NCBI GenBank assembly: GCA_028279065.1
Contig: JANQSY010000058.1
Span: 1-45,979, forward strand
DNA length: 45,979 bases
Source: Cytophagales bacterium
Lineage (GTDB): Bacteria; Bacteroidota; Bacteroidia; Cytophagales; CCMP332
Reading direction: 5' to 3'
How positions within the stretch are numbered: position 1 is the stretch's first letter; the number at the start of each line of letters is the position of its first letter. Of the stretch, positions 18,954-27,602 are shown piece after piece. Under the pieces are notes generated by a model. The model ran no database searches. It saw only the letters and a list, made by a program, of their open reading frames with translations, and had not been told where the DNA came from. The translations under genes were made by a program, and so were the position numbers.

Positions 18954-19946
18954 TTATTTCAGCTGCTCCAACAATGCCACTACCGTCTCCTCCCTCTCTT
19001 TCCTGCCCTGATAGTACTCCTCCAGTACCGCTCTGAACTCCTGAGTATTGAATGAAGAAAAGACATTCTTGACATCCATGAACAGCTCATGATCGATCCC
19101 CCTGGCCTTGAGTGCATCCTGGACTGCACGGCCGCAGAGATAGAATTGGGAGGCATGCCAGAGATCACGGGGAAATTCCGTTTCCAACTCCTTGCTCTTG
19201 AAGTAGATTAAGCTGCGGAATTCGCTTTCGCGGGTGAATAAGAGATGTGTGCCCTCATGAAAGACCGTTTCTATGAAGATGCTTGTAGGGGCCCCGGGAT
19301 CCAGGGTAGAGATGAAGATGTTCATTTGGGGTTGAGTAGGCGTATAGGCCCCCGCCCAATTGGCATAGGCAGTCAGGTCCGTCCTTACCTTTTGATCCGG
19401 CCATTCCGCTCCTGCCAGGCCTTCCAATTGCTTGATCAATTCCGGTTCGAGCTCTTTTATCATTGCCAGATGCATTCCAAGGATCTTTTCATTCTGTGCG
19501 GAATGCAGGGGCCAAAGAGATTTGATATACGAGTCTGAAGTTTGGTTCAGGACTGCGGCGTATGAAGGCGAAAACACCGAATCTGGAACTAGATCAATCC
19601 CGCTTCTCAATCTCGCCTCTCCCTTCTCCAATCCTTGCAATTGAGTTCGGAGTTTCGAAAGTTTGAAGAGGGAGTATTGGTTAATGCTGTCCTTATAAAA
19701 CTGTATCCCTTCATCCAGGATCTCTCTTTCCTCTTTGCTCAGCTTTTCAATGGCTCCCTTTTCGCCAATATCAAGGAATGTCTCCCCATCTTCCTGCATT
19801 TTCCTTAGCTGATTTCCGCTTGCCTGCTGGTAGAGATAATGGTGCAGATTGATCCAGTAATTGGAATGGAAACGGAAGTACACTGTCTCCTCGAACTGAG
19901 ATAAGGCCTGGAGGGAAATTAGAAGCAGGCAGAAGATCCTGATCAT
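18954..19946 (-). CDS. Exported protein with an HExxH motif, unknown family
   Basis: 330 aa with a short signal peptide (cleavage near ALSQF). I do not recognise the family. The N-terminal half (about 25-180) is helical with many charged residues. VFHEGTHLLF at 228-237 contains H230-E-G-T-H234, a possible zinc-metalloprotease motif, preceded by the NIFISTLDP strand. A third ligand could be among the downstream acidic residues (ESEF, KELETEF). A decayed N-terminal copy of this gene lies at 22284-22541. Function unknown; peptidase activity is only inferred from HExxH. Confidence 0.7.
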   Translation of the reverse strand: MIRIFCLLLISLQALSQFEETVYFRFHSNYWINLHHYLYQQASGNQLRKMQEDGETFLDIGEKGAIEKLSKEEREILDEGIQFYKDSINQYSLFKLSKLRTQLQGLEKGEARLRSGIDLVPDSVFSPSYAAVLNQTSDSYIKSLWPLHSAQNEKILGMHLAMIKELEPELIKQLEGLAGAEWPDQKVRTDLTAYANWAGAYTPTQPQMNIFISTLDPGAPTSIFIETVFHEGTHLLFTRESEFRSLIYFKSKELETEFPRDLWHASQFYLCGRAVQDALKARGIDHELFMDVKNVFSSFNTQEFRAVLEEYYQGRKEREETVVALLEQLK

Positions 19947-20161
19947 AGTATAAAGTTAAGTTAGAAGGAGGAATTGGGTTGGGAGGAACAAAGGACATAG
20001 TGTGCACTTGAATGCCAACCATGAAAGACACTGTCTATTCCAGAGTGGATATTGGATTTCAAAGAGAACCACCCAGATCAGTTGAGAACCGCTTAGAGAA
20101 GATTTTATGTAGTCAACTACGGAAATTTTAAATTAATGCTTGATTCTAATAGATGAGTATC

Positions 20162-21802
20162 ATGAAAAAGATCTCCTCAATAAAAAATTACCTAAAGATG
20201 GGTCTGTTGTTGATCCTTTCTGTACAGGCTATTTCCCAGGATTTGAGTTTGGCTGACAGCATCAAGACCTACCTGGAAAGAACAAGTCACTTCGGTTATT
20301 CTGGCTGTGTGTTGGTAGAAAAAGAGGGTGAGGTATTGGTGCAGGATTGCTTTGGGGATCAAAATAACATGGACAGGAATGCTCGGTTCCCCATCGCTTC
20401 TGTGAGCAAACAATTCACCTCTGCACTGATACTTGCTATGGAAATGGATGGAAAATTGACCATTGAGGACTCACTGGTGTTGTTTTATCCAACATTGAAG
20501 GGTACGGAAATGGCCGGGATCAGCCTCAAAGAACTCATGAACCACACCTCCGGCCTGGTTGGAGAGTATGGTACAGAGAAGAATTATTCCAGGGAAGAAC
20601 TTCTTGAAGGACTGTTCTGCACCAAGCTGGTAAGCCGGCCAGGGGAGAAATACGCCTACTCCAACGCGGGGTATAACCTGCTGGCAGCAACCGCCGAGAT
20701 TGTAGGGAACAGACCATTTCAGGAGCTGATGAAGGAGAGGATCTTCAAACCTGCCGGTCTTGGATCCACAGGATTTGTCTCTGAAAAAGAAGTTATGGGC
20801 GATGAAAATCCCAATTCCTGGAATGTGATAGGTGCCAGTGGGATCTATTCCACGATTGGAGACATGCATAGGTGGATGAAAACCCTGGATGGGGAAGCTA
20901 TATTGAATGCCTCTGCGACCGAAAAGCTATTCACTCCTGAAAAGAAGAACTATGCTTTGGGCTGGAAGGTTGCCAACAGCAAATTGTTCGGCAAGGTCAT
21001 TTATCACGGGGGTGATATCAGTGGTTATCAATCAGAGATCCGCTGGTACAGGGATCGGCGGGTGGTTTTGGTCTATCTGGACAATTGCGAAATGCGCTCT
21101 GCTGTGGTGAACAAGGTTCTGTTGATGCCACTGGGAAGGAAAATCAACCTGCCCCCGGAGATCAGGGAAAAAGGGCCCGGTCCTGAGATTAGTGGAAGAT
21201 ATGGGTTTGAAGGGGAGGATTCCTTTTTTGAGGTTTCCCAGGTGGATGATCATTACCAGATCTACGCCATGGGACAAAGAGCCATATCGGCTTTGCAGGG
21301 AATGGATGAGGAGGAAAACGTCAAGGTTAATTCCCTTGCCAGATACACCAACGGTTATTGGGAAAAGATAGCCGCAGGTGATTTCTCCTACTTGCTGGAA
21401 AAGTTTTCTGACCGCATCCCCGATGAAGCGGTAGAGGAGTATATGGTGGAAGAATGGGACATGTTGCTTGAGAAAAACGGACCATTCAAGAGAGTTAATT
21501 CCCTGGGTGTCAGCCGCAGCCCCAGATCAACAAATTATGCCTATTCCCGGTTGATCTTTGAAAACGACAGCATACTTTACCGTACCGAGTGGTCTGATGG
21601 AGAGATCACCGGGATCAACAGCGAGATGGAGTTGGGCTCGAAAGAAAAAATCCTCCCTGTTTTCAGCCAGCTCTATTGGCAGGGAGGGAGCATCTTTTTC
21701 ACTTATGACATTAAAACCCAGGAAACCTACTGGTTGAACTTCTCGGCAGATCTTTCATTCATAGATTTCGAAAACCAGGGAAAGGCTGAACGAGTGAAAT
21801 GA
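20162..21802 (+). CDS. Serine hydrolase of the beta-lactamase/class C family
   Basis: About 546 aa from ATG 20162 (a start three codons earlier is possible). Signal peptide to about residue 26. The three class C motifs are present: S80-V-S-K83 (SxxK), YSN in EKYAYSNAGYN, and HGGDISGY (KTG-like box). The last ~200 residues form a beta-rich lipocalin-like domain. Such proteins are esterases or D-amino-acid peptidases, seldom true beta-lactamases. It sits between an intact HExxH gene and its decayed copy, all in a stretch with duplicated and broken genes. Confidence 0.85.
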   Translation: MKKISSIKNYLKMGLLLILSVQAISQDLSLADSIKTYLERTSHFGYSGCVLVEKEGEVLVQDCFGDQNNMDRNARFPIASVSKQFTSALILAMEMDGKLTIEDSLVLFYPTLKGTEMAGISLKELMNHTSGLVGEYGTEKNYSREELLEGLFCTKLVSRPGEKYAYSNAGYNLLAATAEIVGNRPFQELMKERIFKPAGLGSTGFVSEKEVMGDENPNSWNVIGASGIYSTIGDMHRWMKTLDGEAILNASATEKLFTPEKKNYALGWKVANSKLFGKVIYHGGDISGYQSEIRWYRDRRVVLVYLDNCEMRSAVVNKVLLMPLGRKINLPPEIREKGPGPEISGRYGFEGEDSFFEVSQVDDHYQIYAMGQRAISALQGMDEEENVKVNSLARYTNGYWEKIAAGDFSYLLEKFSDRIPDEAVEEYMVEEWDMLLEKNGPFKRVNSLGVSRSPRSTNYAYSRLIFENDSILYRTEWSDGEITGINSEMELGSKEKILPVFSQLYWQGGSIFFTYDIKTQETYWLNFSADLSFIDFENQGKAERVK

Positions 21803-21890
21803 GGGAGATCAGTTTTTTTTTGACTTTCTGATATGGCTCTGGTACATTCTACCCTCTTTCGCAGTTCTGATACAATGGCTGTTTACAGGG

Positions 21891-22274
21891 TCATTCTCCT
21901 TGCTCCAATTTCGGTGCAGGCCTCTGCCAGTTCCTGAGGTTTTGAACGATACCTTCATAGAAGTCCAGAACCATTTTCTCGATCAGCTCTATGTATTTCT
22001 TAGTGCTGGCAAAATTAGCTCCGAAGCTTTGGGTCAGTACAACGGCGAACTCCTGGATCTCTTTGTCCTTTGTGAGTTCAATCAGGGTTTCGAGGTCCGC
22101 AAGGTTTACCCTGATTCCTGATTTTGTGAATTTGATATTGGCCTCGAGCGAGATATTCTTTTCAAGGGTAGAGTAAATTTCTTTTTCAAGATTCTCGCAT
22201 TTTTCTAGTTGCTTCTACATCCAATTGATTCGGGCAACCATCCCCTTGTCTATGGGAGGCTTTATCTTGACCAT
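21891..22274 (-). pseudogene. Small helical protein gene interrupted by an amber stop
   Basis: On the minus strand ATG 22274 begins a coherent 128-codon frame (MVKIKPPIDKGMVARINWM...). A TAG at 22215-22217 replaces codon 20, and the frame then continues for over 100 residues (KQLEKCENLEKEIYSTLEKN... to LRNWQRPAPKLEQGE) to TGA 21891-21893. The sequence after the stop looks like real protein: charged coiled-coil segments, IKFTKSGIRVNLADLETLIEL, then a conserved-looking C-terminus. There is no good internal start after the TAG, so it is probably broken. It begins exactly where the HExxH-gene remnant loses homology. Confidence 0.55.
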
Positions 22275-22283
22275 CAATGAAAC

Positions 22284-22541
22284 TGTCTTTGTAGAACTGT
22301 ATTCCATCATCCAAGACCTGATTTTCTTCTTGGTTTAGCTTTTCAAGGGCTTTATTCTCACCAATATCAAGTAATGTTCCCCGTCTTCCTGCATTTTCCT
22401 GAGTTGATTCCCTCTAGCCTGCTGGTAGAGATAATGATGTAGGTTGATCCAGTAATTGGAATGGAATCGGAAATACTCTGTCTCCTCGATCTGAGAGAAG
22501 GTTTGAATGGAAACGAAGAACAGGCAGAGGGTTCTGAGCAT
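22284..22541 (-). pseudogene. Truncated, frameshifted copy of the HExxH gene
   Basis: The first ~55 codons match the 5' end of the 18954-19946 gene closely (QIEETEYFRFHSNYWINLHH against QFEETVYFRFHSNYWINLHH). One base is missing near 22380 (GGGGAACATT against GGGGAGACATT), which shifts the frame. In the shifted frame homology continues (LDIGENKALEKLNQEE to IQFYKDS) and stops near 22284, so about 240 codons including HExxH are gone. The upstream leader (AAAGTTAAGTTAGAA) also matches the intact copy. Confidence 0.8.
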
Positions 22542-22751
22542 GGGTTTAAAGTTAAGTTAGAAAGAGGAATGGGAGACGAGCCAAGATTGGCGATCACTAC
22601 TTCACAACGTGCTTGTGGGTCATCGTAGAGTTGGCAAAAAGCTAAGAGTCATGACAGGTTTTAGTCCTCGTTTAGGGTTTACTCCTTTCGCGGTTCTGGT
22701 ATGGCTGTAGCCATGGAAAAATCATGATTCGCGTAGTTTTCTCACCTTCTC

Positions 22752-23735
22752 TTATTCATTGACCATTCCTAGCTCCGTCATTCTTAATTGTTTTATGCAG
22801 TCATGTTTTATACCTATCTCAGTTAATGCTTTTAAGTGTTTCTGTTTCTCAAAATCTCTGAAATAAGTTACAAACCAATTAGCTTTTTCAGGTGAATATG
22901 TCTGGACGGCTTCAAAGTATTTAATGTCAACAGGAGATATGGAATGACCAAGAACGTATATGTTCTCATTATCTTTTAAGCCCTCAAAGAATTCAATGTT
23001 TTTGTCAATGATGGAAGGAGCATCTTTAAATGCCTTGGTATAGTAAGAAAGGATTTCACCTTTGGCATTTTCATATGAATAATCGTATTGATCTGACATG
23101 TTTTCTTTCCATTGATCTAATTCATCCTTTGTTAGCCCACCTGGTGGTTGTGGGTGCTTGACTTCAAAATTTGAAGGATCCGTTCCATGTCCTAAGATTA
23201 TTCTACTATCATTCCGTGATGATTTTCCATGTATGTAGCATATTTCTTTTCTTTCAACCTCATAGTACCTTTCGAGGGTGTCTGTATAGTTAAAGTTTAG
23301 AAAACGGCTTTTGGAAATAATTTCAAGACTCCTATCAGCCACACATTCAGGATATTTAACGTTAAGAATGAATTTGTTGAAGAGTGAAATGAGTTTCTTA
23401 GTTAGCTTTTCAATAATCAGTTCCATGTCTATTTGGTAGGTATACCAATCTCTGTCTCGAAAATCGTCGCTAGCTATGTTAGCTATGGAGTCTGAATGGT
23501 CCTCAAGAACTTGTTGGTAATCTAAATCTGCCAATGAAATTTCAAATGCCGCCCAAGCGTTATATTCTTCATCATTTACTTGGTCTTCCGAAATATCCGG
23601 AAGTCCATAATATTTGAGCATTAAATCATAAATCTCACTGTCTGTTTGAGATAAAAACTTAGCAAATGACTGATATCTAGTGTCCAGTCCGTGGTAAAGA
23701 TCAAATCCATTTCCTACTATATATAGGTTGTTCAT
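22752..23735 (-). CDS. AbiH family abortive-infection protein
   Basis: 327 aa. The N-terminal signature NLYIVGNGFDLYHGLDTRYQ (GNGFD at 8-12) defines AbiH family proteins, known from phage abortive infection in Lactococcus and common in defence islands. Other family landmarks are RFLNFNYTDTLERYY, ICYIHGKSSRNDSRIILGHG and the C-terminal YVLGHSISPVDIKYF. The biochemical activity is not established. It lies 76 bp downstream of the PtuB-like gene, reading the same way, and could be the last gene of a defence cluster. Confidence 0.88.
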   Translation of the reverse strand: MNNLYIVGNGFDLYHGLDTRYQSFAKFLSQTDSEIYDLMLKYYGLPDISEDQVNDEEYNAWAAFEISLADLDYQQVLEDHSDSIANIASDDFRDRDWYTYQIDMELIIEKLTKKLISLFNKFILNVKYPECVADRSLEIISKSRFLNFNYTDTLERYYEVERKEICYIHGKSSRNDSRIILGHGTDPSNFEVKHPQPPGGLTKDELDQWKENMSDQYDYSYENAKGEILSYYTKAFKDAPSIIDKNIEFFEGLKDNENIYVLGHSISPVDIKYFEAVQTYSPEKANWFVTYFRDFEKQKHLKALTEIGIKHDCIKQLRMTELGMVNE

Positions 23736-23811
23736 TAATGTGTTTGAAAGTTTTGAGTATTTTGGAATAACACTTCTGCTAACTAAGAACTAGGCTCTGT
23801 CGTGATCAAAT

Positions 23812-24495
23812 TCAATTAAAGCTTGGGTTGTCCTCAACTCTATTCAAGAAATGGTCAACCGCTGTTAAAAACTGTGCTTTGAGATGCTGATAGTCTGGGT
23901 CTGCTATGTTCAGATTGCCTAAACGGTGCATGACTCTTTTTGCCGGATCTTTCTGACCTATCTGTAATTCCTTTGCACGATTAATAATTACGTTATATCG
24001 ATATAGCCGACAAATGCGGATTGTCTCTTTACCTTTTGAGTTGGGAACAGCTGCAATAAAAAGATCATTTTCATAGTTGAGATGATCTGACCATCTATCA
24101 TGGTGTGGGTTGAAAATAATATACGCGGCCGAAACGTTTGGCAAATCTACAGCGTTCACATAACCGGGTGCAAGTGTCTGCTCTTTCTTCTTTAGGTTGT
24201 TGCAACTGTCACAGGTAAGGATTAAGTTCTTCACTTTAAGGATCCATGTTTCCTGTATCGATTGAGGAACCATGTGATCTAGCGGTTCGTATTTACCATC
24301 TGCTTCAAGCTTTTTCCTGCAATAGGCACACCGATCATATTGATTAATAACTAAATGAGCCTTCACGTTTTGCTTGTATGGTTCATAACGTTCTTTTCTC
24401 CAATCATCTTTTGATATAGGTGGATGGGTTTGCAAAAGCACTTCTTCCTCTGCGGTTAAGGTATATGCATTGTCGTGGAGCGTATAGTCAAGCAT
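23812..24495 (-). CDS. ptuB: HNH endonuclease, PtuB-like (Septu system)
   Basis: About 227 aa from ATG 24495, which overlaps the PtuA-like stop by 8 bp; the frame also allows a start at 24528 (238 aa). The HNH/McrA-type zinc finger is clear: a CAYC knuckle (67-70 of the longer form), EPLDHMVPQ with the DH catalytic pair, and a second CDSCNNLKKKE knuckle, as in the TIGR02646/PtuB family. In Septu, PtuB is the nuclease that cuts DNA while held by PtuA. Gene order PtuA then PtuB with overlap is the standard Septu layout. No reverse transcriptase is nearby, so it is not a retron accessory pair here. Confidence 0.82.
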   Translation of the reverse strand: MLDYTLHDNAYTLTAEEEVLLQTHPPISKDDWRKERYEPYKQNVKAHLVINQYDRCAYCRKKLEADGKYEPLDHMVPQSIQETWILKVKNLILTCDSCNNLKKKEQTLAPGYVNAVDLPNVSAAYIIFNPHHDRWSDHLNYENDLFIAAVPNSKGKETIRICRLYRYNVIINRAKELQIGQKDPAKRVMHRLGNLNIADPDYQHLKAQFLTAVDHFLNRVEDNPSFN

Positions 24496-26017
24496 TAGAA
24501 AATTTTTTGAAAAGTTCTGAAAGGACATCTTTAAGAGGGTCTTCCTTACTTAATCCTGAAAGGTCCAGCTGCTTAAGCTTTGTAATTCTCTTTTTTATTT
24601 CGGCTAAATTTCTTTGGCTGGGTTCTTCTGAAATCAACCTAAATATTTCACCCAATTCTTCTGATAGATAGAAGTTTCGAGTGCTTGGAGTTTGAAATAC
24701 GTTCAATAATATTTCTTCTGCTGACCAGCCATAAGTATTACTTGGAATCAGATTGGCTTCGACTTTCCCATTCTTGCTCAAAGCAACTAGTGTTGAGCTT
24801 AAACCATTTAAATCAGACACCATGAAATGGGAATGAGTAGCGACAACAAAATGGCATGATTTAAACTTACTGAAAACTGATTTCAAAAAGGAGATATATT
24901 TCATTTGCCAATTTGGGTGTAAGCTATTTTCAGGCTCATCTATCAATACCAATGAATTCTTCTGAATTGTTGCAAGCAAACCAATGAAGCCTGAAATGAA
25001 GTGGTACTCGCCTGAACTGCTATCCTCAATTTCAAATTCCTTTTTCTGCTTTCTAAACGAAATGGAAGGATATGAAATAAGATCGAGAGCGTAAAGTTCG
25101 TTGATCAAGCCCAGTTCTTCATTGGTGTAGGGCATATCGAAAATATCGAATCCGAAAAATTCTGACCGACTGCCAGGGTATACTTTTTGCAGACTGCTTT
25201 TTATTTTGCGACACAGCTTTACAAGCTTCGGAATTTTTTCTGGGTGGTTCTTCTTAAGCCTTTTGAAAGCCCCAAAGCTCCATGGAGGACTATCTTCCTT
25301 TCGTCTTGTATATTCCCAAAATTTCAAAAAGAAATTTTCGAATGTAGATTGCTTCAAGCTCTCCTGAAAGATTATATGCTTGTATCGAGGTGTGTAACTA
25401 ATATATAAATATGGATCATACGCCAAAAACTTCAAGCCTATCTTGATATTCGATAGGGAAAGTTGATTGTCAAGAGTTTTAAAAAGCGACTCAACTGTTC
25501 TACGTATGAATGTGGTTGTTCTTGCAGTGTTTGAGTTATACTTTACCCCTAGATAATTGTAGGCTTTAAAAGCGGAAATTCCGGTTGGGAATTTATCGGT
25601 TAGCATAATTGAAGTTGCAATTATGCTTTCAGGAATACCAATATCACTTTTTTTGGCACGATCTCCCATTAACCGAACCTCAGGCTCTATTTCGTTAACT
25701 ATTTTTCCGCTTTTGTTCTCACTGAATTCTGCATTGAAGTATTGGAATTTTATCCCGTTCAAGTAGTATTCGAAGTGAAATTTACCTGCAAACCTTGCCA
25801 CTCGCTTTCCACTTTTTTTGAACTCATCTAGTTCTTGGAAAAGTAAAATGATTATTCTTAGAAGGTTGCTTTTTCCCGTTCCATTGGGACCAATAATTAA
25901 GCTGGTAAAGGGCTCTTTTGCGCTGTTCTCCTTGTCAAAGAAAACGATATCCAAGTCATCAAAAATATTGTTTTCAAATAATCGTAAGCGAAAAAGCTTT
26001 AGTCCTTTTCTATCCAT
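24488..26017 (-). CDS. ptuA: AAA/ABC-type ATPase, PtuA-like (Septu system)
   Basis: 509 aa. Walker A is SLIIGPNGTGKS (GPNGTGKS at 43-50), an ABC-signature-like SSGEYHFIS lies near residue 340, and Walker B SLVLIDEPENSLHP follows by about 15 residues. The H-switch ATHSH is in VVATHSHFMVSDL. This is the OLD/RecF-like AAA_21 type used by PtuA, which assembles as an oligomer with the PtuB nuclease and is regulated by nucleotide. It starts 133 bp after the short pAgo gene and is followed by ptuB with overlap. Confidence 0.82.
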   Translation of the reverse strand: MDRKGLKLFRLRLFENNIFDDLDIVFFDKENSAKEPFTSLIIGPNGTGKSNLLRIIILLFQELDEFKKSGKRVARFAGKFHFEYYLNGIKFQYFNAEFSENKSGKIVNEIEPEVRLMGDRAKKSDIGIPESIIATSIMLTDKFPTGISAFKAYNYLGVKYNSNTARTTTFIRRTVESLFKTLDNQLSLSNIKIGLKFLAYDPYLYISYTPRYKHIIFQESLKQSTFENFFLKFWEYTRRKEDSPPWSFGAFKRLKKNHPEKIPKLVKLCRKIKSSLQKVYPGSRSEFFGFDIFDMPYTNEELGLINELYALDLISYPSISFRKQKKEFEIEDSSSGEYHFISGFIGLLATIQKNSLVLIDEPENSLHPNWQMKYISFLKSVFSKFKSCHFVVATHSHFMVSDLNGLSSTLVALSKNGKVEANLIPSNTYGWSAEEILLNVFQTPSTRNFYLSEELGEIFRLISEEPSQRNLAEIKKRITKLKQLDLSGLSKEDPLKDVLSELFKKFSNA

Positions 26018-26150
26018 GCTTTCGGTGATTCTTTAACTATATCTAATTGTATGCATCAAAACTGATATCTGATGGTGCTAATCATCTTTAATTACAATTA
26101 GGCTTTGAGTAGTAAATTTCAATTGTTCAAAATTTTATATCATAATTTAT

Positions 26151-27602
26151 CTACATATAAAAGCTATATTTTAGTTGCATTACCTCATCAGCCTCTAGAT
26201 ATTTAAGAATTTCTCCAACATTTCTCGCGCATTCAATTGTTATAGGGTACTTTCTATCGAACTGAGTGTTATTCCAGTTCATCTTTGTCAAAGCGAGAAT
26301 CTCAGAGCAGATCAGGTCTGGAGACTCATCGTACTCAAAAAGCCGAATACTTAATGGCTCAGGTATATATTTACCTGGGTAAGTTTCATAGAAAGGAACG
26401 GAGCCACGTGTATAAAGGGTGTGAGATTTGTCATTCAACGTGTACTGAGTCCCTCGCAAAGGTGGATATTGCTTCTCACGGTACAGTCTGATCCTTGATG
26501 GCTGAATCGAAATCAGGTCAATGGTGTCGACACGAGAATCTTTAGTTGCATTTTTAAATCCTATTAACTCCGCTTGGTTATAATTGGAAGTTTTATGTAG
26601 CACGAGGCGCTTAGGAAATATCTTTAAGGCCTCGTAATACTCTTCAAGGGACATTTTCAGAAGCTGATATGCCTGCTCCTCGGTAAGATGGGGAACTGGA
26701 TCGTTCTTTTTCATTGGCACCTCTTCTCCTCGTAAAATGATCCCCTTACCAAATTCATTAAATATTTGGGCAATGCTAGTTTGTGTTGTTTTTTTATCGC
26801 GACTCTTAAAGAAACTGATACCAGCATAGCAGGTTGTTTGGGACAAGTCTTTTCGCAACATTGCCCAAGGAGTACCAGCAGCTTTGTAATATACGGCCGT
26901 AAAGAAATTCCATGCAATTGTGGCGGGATCTTGCATTTCTCTTGTGGGACTTGAAATTCGATCCCGAACCAATTGAACAGGGACTCCAAACTTCATTGCT
27001 TTAGCCTTCAAATATCTTCGAAAATTTTGCTCTTTCTCAGAAACTTCTTCTTCCTCTAATTCTTCATTTGTTCTTTTTACTTCTACCTCCTCTGCATCTA
27101 GTTCAAGATCTTGACTATTTTTCTTGACATATGTAATAAATTTTTCACTCAAGATACAGAGTATTACATCTGGGCTTTTGTTTTTAGTTAGATATCTAAT
27201 TTCATCCAGATAGAGTTGTGCAATATCTTCTATCCTTCGTTCTAGATCACCTTCTTTGTTGATGACTGCTTCGAATTCAGAGTTATTTATTTTTCTTTGA
27301 TAGGTGTCGTCGGTTGTGATTTCGCATTGAAAACCTACCTTAGAGTTGAAACCACAGAAATTGGGAAAAAGATTGGGAAGAGGGTTTTTGCCTCCTTTTT
27401 CTTCTATATGCGAAGAGCAAAGCTCCAACCACTCAAGTATTATTTCAATGCTATCCGGCTTACCCACCATCCCAAGTTTAATTTTTTCAGGGCGCACCTT
27501 TTGGAGGTCGAATGGACCGAAAGTATAGATTCCAAATTTTGGGCAAATATGGTCCCCTTTACCAAATTGCAACAAGGGCTCGTCTATGTATCTATACTTC
27601 AT
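26151..27602 (-). CDS. Short prokaryotic Argonaute (MID-PIWI), catalytically inactive
   Basis: About 483 aa from ATG 27602; the upstream stop and this start overlap as TGATG. A GTG one codon earlier is possible. There is no PAZ domain. MID landmarks are YLKAKAMKFGVPVQLVRDR (about 198-216) and the AGTPWAML strand (243-250). PIWI landmarks are YAGISFF (260-266), LVLHKTSNYNQAE (334-346) and IPEPLSIRLFE followed by LALTKMNWNN (414-446). The first catalytic Asp (GID) is Ser and the HRDG Asp is Thr/Ser, so slicing is not expected, as in other short pAgos, which sense a guide-matched target and trigger the partner effector. The partner is the SMEK-APAZ gene immediately upstream. Confidence 0.82.
   Translation of the reverse strand: MKYRYIDEPLLQFGKGDHICPKFGIYTFGPFDLQKVRPEKIKLGMVGKPDSIEIILEWLELCSSHIEEKGGKNPLPNLFPNFCGFNSKVGFQCEITTDDTYQRKINNSEFEAVINKEGDLERRIEDIAQLYLDEIRYLTKNKSPDVILCILSEKFITYVKKNSQDLELDAEEVEVKRTNEELEEEEVSEKEQNFRRYLKAKAMKFGVPVQLVRDRISSPTREMQDPATIAWNFFTAVYYKAAGTPWAMLRKDLSQTTCYAGISFFKSRDKKTTQTSIAQIFNEFGKGIILRGEEVPMKKNDPVPHLTEEQAYQLLKMSLEEYYEALKIFPKRLVLHKTSNYNQAELIGFKNATKDSRVDTIDLISIQPSRIRLYREKQYPPLRGTQYTLNDKSHTLYTRGSVPFYETYPGKYIPEPLSIRLFEYDESPDLICSEILALTKMNWNNTQFDRKYPITIECARNVGEILKYLEADEVMQLKYSFYM

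Noticed and set aside
21900-22121. Plus-strand 73-aa ORF
   Set aside because: The opposite strand holds a longer protein-like frame with an amber stop (21891-22274), which explains the open frame.
23812-26017. Retron accessory pair
   Set aside because: PtuA/PtuB-like pairs also accompany some retrons, but no reverse transcriptase or msr/msd-like region is visible.
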